From assembly GCF_019355935.1 (NCBI RefSeq), contig NZ_CP079925.1, forward strand, positions 3,658,001 to 3,722,000: a stretch of DNA of 64,000 nucleotides. The letters are read 5' to 3'. The translations under genes and the position numbers were made by a program. The DNA comes from Comamonas sp. Y33R10-2 (lineage in GTDB: Bacteria; Pseudomonadota; Gammaproteobacteria; Burkholderiales; Burkholderiaceae_C). This document shows positions 63,056 through 64,000 of the stretch, piece by piece. Positions within the stretch are counted from its first letter, which is position 1; each line of letters opens with the position of its first letter. Below the pieces are notes generated by a model. The model saw only the letters and a list, made by a program, of their open reading frames with translations. It was not told the origin of the DNA and did no database searches.

Positions 63056-63358
63056 ATGTTTGGCTCTTCCTCTCGTTCAAAACCACGCAAAGATCCGTCT
63101 TGGACGCAGTCGCCTTCGAGTTATGGCTCGATTGAGCCAGCTTGGAAGGATGACGGTGTCAAGCAGAGCTATGTGCCGACCCGGCAGCAGACGGCAGCAC
63201 CTAGCAAGTCTTCATCCGGTAAGTTCTGGATGTCGATCATCCTTGCCATCGTCGGCTTGCTGATCGTGGCCTTTTTGCTGGTGAGCATGGTGGATGTGGT
63301 GCAAGAGCAGATGATGCGTAACCAGCCTGTAGCGGCTCCAATCCCCGTTGGGCGCTGA
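63056..63358 (+). CDS. Small single-span membrane protein, unknown
   Basis: 100 aa. The N-terminal 55 residues are polar, rich in Ser, Lys and Pro; one membrane helix (about 58-80; FWMSIILAIVGLLIVAFLLV) follows, then a short tail ending PVAAPIPVGR. No ribosome-binding site is obvious. No domain is recognised. It may be cotranscribed with the following metallopeptidase gene. Confidence 0.6.
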   Translation: MFGSSSRSKPRKDPSWTQSPSSYGSIEPAWKDDGVKQSYVPTRQQTAAPSKSSSGKFWMSIILAIVGLLIVAFLLVSMVDVVQEQMMRNQPVAAPIPVGR

Positions 63359-63516
63359 AGAACTTTTTAAAGGTCAACAATGGTGACTAAGGGCTGGCCT
63401 TGGTTGAAAAGCGAAGTTGGAGTCGTCAAATTGCGGTGGCAGCACTTAATATCGCCACCCAAGCGCAGGCCCGGTACAACATGTACATCGCGTACAGCAC
63501 AACAGGAGTAAGCATC

Positions 63517-64000
63517 ATGAAATGGGAAGGCAACCGCGAATCAGATAACGTCGAAGATCGCCGGGGCGACGGTGGTGGCCGTGGCGGTGGAGGCTTTCCC
63601 ATTGGGGGGCGCAGCATTGGCATTGGCACCGTGGTGCTGGCGCTGGTTGGCTGGGGCGTTTTTGGCATCAACCCGTTGACGACGATTGGCATGCTCTCTG
63701 GCGGTGGCTCGCCCCAGGTGCAGCAGCAAGCGCCTGCGCAGCACCCTGCGGCCAATGATCAAGGGGGCAAGTTTGTCTCTACAGTATTGGCCTCGACCGA
63801 AGATGTCTGGACTCAAGTCTTTCGTGAAGCCGGCGCCACGTATCAAAGCCCCAAGCTGGTTTTGTTTACCGGCGTGACGCGCACAGCATGCGGTACCGGC
63901 CAGTCAGCGATGGGCCCGTTTTACTGCCCGGGTGACTATAAGGTCTACCTTGACATGGACTTTTTCAACACCATGAGTCGCCAATTGGGCGCTCCTGGTG
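63517..64000 (+). CDS. Neutral zinc metallopeptidase (YpfJ family), 3' end outside window
   Basis: At least 161 aa, cut at the window end. AGGAG at 63504-63508 precedes the ATG. A Gly/Arg-rich N-terminus (about 10-30) leads to a membrane segment (about 32-58; GIGTVVLALVGWGVFG) and the start of the catalytic domain (VLASTEDVWTQVFREAGATYQSPKLVLFTG, then GTGQSAMGPFYCPGDYKVYLDMDFF). This layout is that of YpfJ/KPN_00928 predicted zinc proteases. The HEXXH motif would lie beyond the end. Confidence 0.87.
   Translation, partial: MKWEGNRESDNVEDRRGDGGGRGGGGFPIGGRSIGIGTVVLALVGWGVFGINPLTTIGMLSGGGSPQVQQQAPAQHPAANDQGGKFVSTVLASTEDVWTQVFREAGATYQSPKLVLFTGVTRTACGTGQSAMGPFYCPGDYKVYLDMDFFNTMSRQLGAPG

Overview
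The window is chromosomal DNA from a GC-rich betaproteobacterium, most likely a member of the Comamonadaceae (Comamonas, Delftia or Acidovorax relatives). The basis is the gene order gmk-rpoZ-spoT, the BMP-type purine transporter cluster, the protein sequences, and an intergenic hairpin repeat (ATAGCTGCTAG type) that I associate with this family. Species cannot be fixed from the sequence alone.

Layout. 0-9 kb: end of an ABC permease, a truncated haemoglobin, LemA and an M48 protease, an Smr protein overlapping RadC, then fkpB-ispH, serS and tRNA-Ser(CGA). 9.0-13.1 kb: an AT-rich element integrated in the 3' end of tRNA-Ser and bounded by an 18-bp direct repeat. It carries one tyrosine recombinase, one small HEPN-like ORF on the minus strand, and about 1.8 kb without a credible gene that is full of inverted repeats, a small promoter-hairpin-terminator unit and 47-bp tandem repeats. 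13.1-13.8 kb: three identical tRNA-Arg(ACG) genes. 13.8-24.9 kb: housekeeping genes (greB, a lytic transglycosylase, the yicC-gmk-rpoZ-spoT run, a Ser/Thr kinase-PP2C pair, rdgB, hemW, an I78 inhibitor lipoprotein). 25-33 kb: a SPOR protein, tRNA-Arg(TCT), fumarylacetoacetase with a hydroxybutyrate dehydrogenase and a GntR regulator, a 734-aa EF-hand-bearing membrane protein of unknown function, and a DNA/RNA nuclease. 33-59.4 kb: a purine and organic-acid catabolism region. 59.4-64 kb: dcd, nadB-nadA and a zinc metallopeptidase cut by the window end.

How the genes work together. The 33-59 kb region reads as a purine salvage and degradation district. It has two XdhC-type molybdenum-enzyme accessory proteins, a membrane urate hydroxylase (PuuD), an ABC importer of the nucleoside/purine (BMP) class with two adjacent and one distant binding protein, a Rieske oxygenase translationally coupled to an adenine/adenosine deaminase, and guanine deaminase. 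LysR and Crp/Fnr regulators are interspersed. Within it sits a small glutarate unit: a CsiD/GlaH-type hydroxylase with an FMN alpha-hydroxy-acid oxidase and a divergent LysR gene.

The part least explained by known gene families is the non-coding core of the tRNA-Ser island (10.44-12.2 kb). Its hairpins, overlapping pseudoknot-like repeats, repeated GCGTAAG heptamers and iteron-like array suggest a structured RNA, a replication or transfer origin, or both. This is inference from base pairing seen by eye; no folding or homology search could be run.
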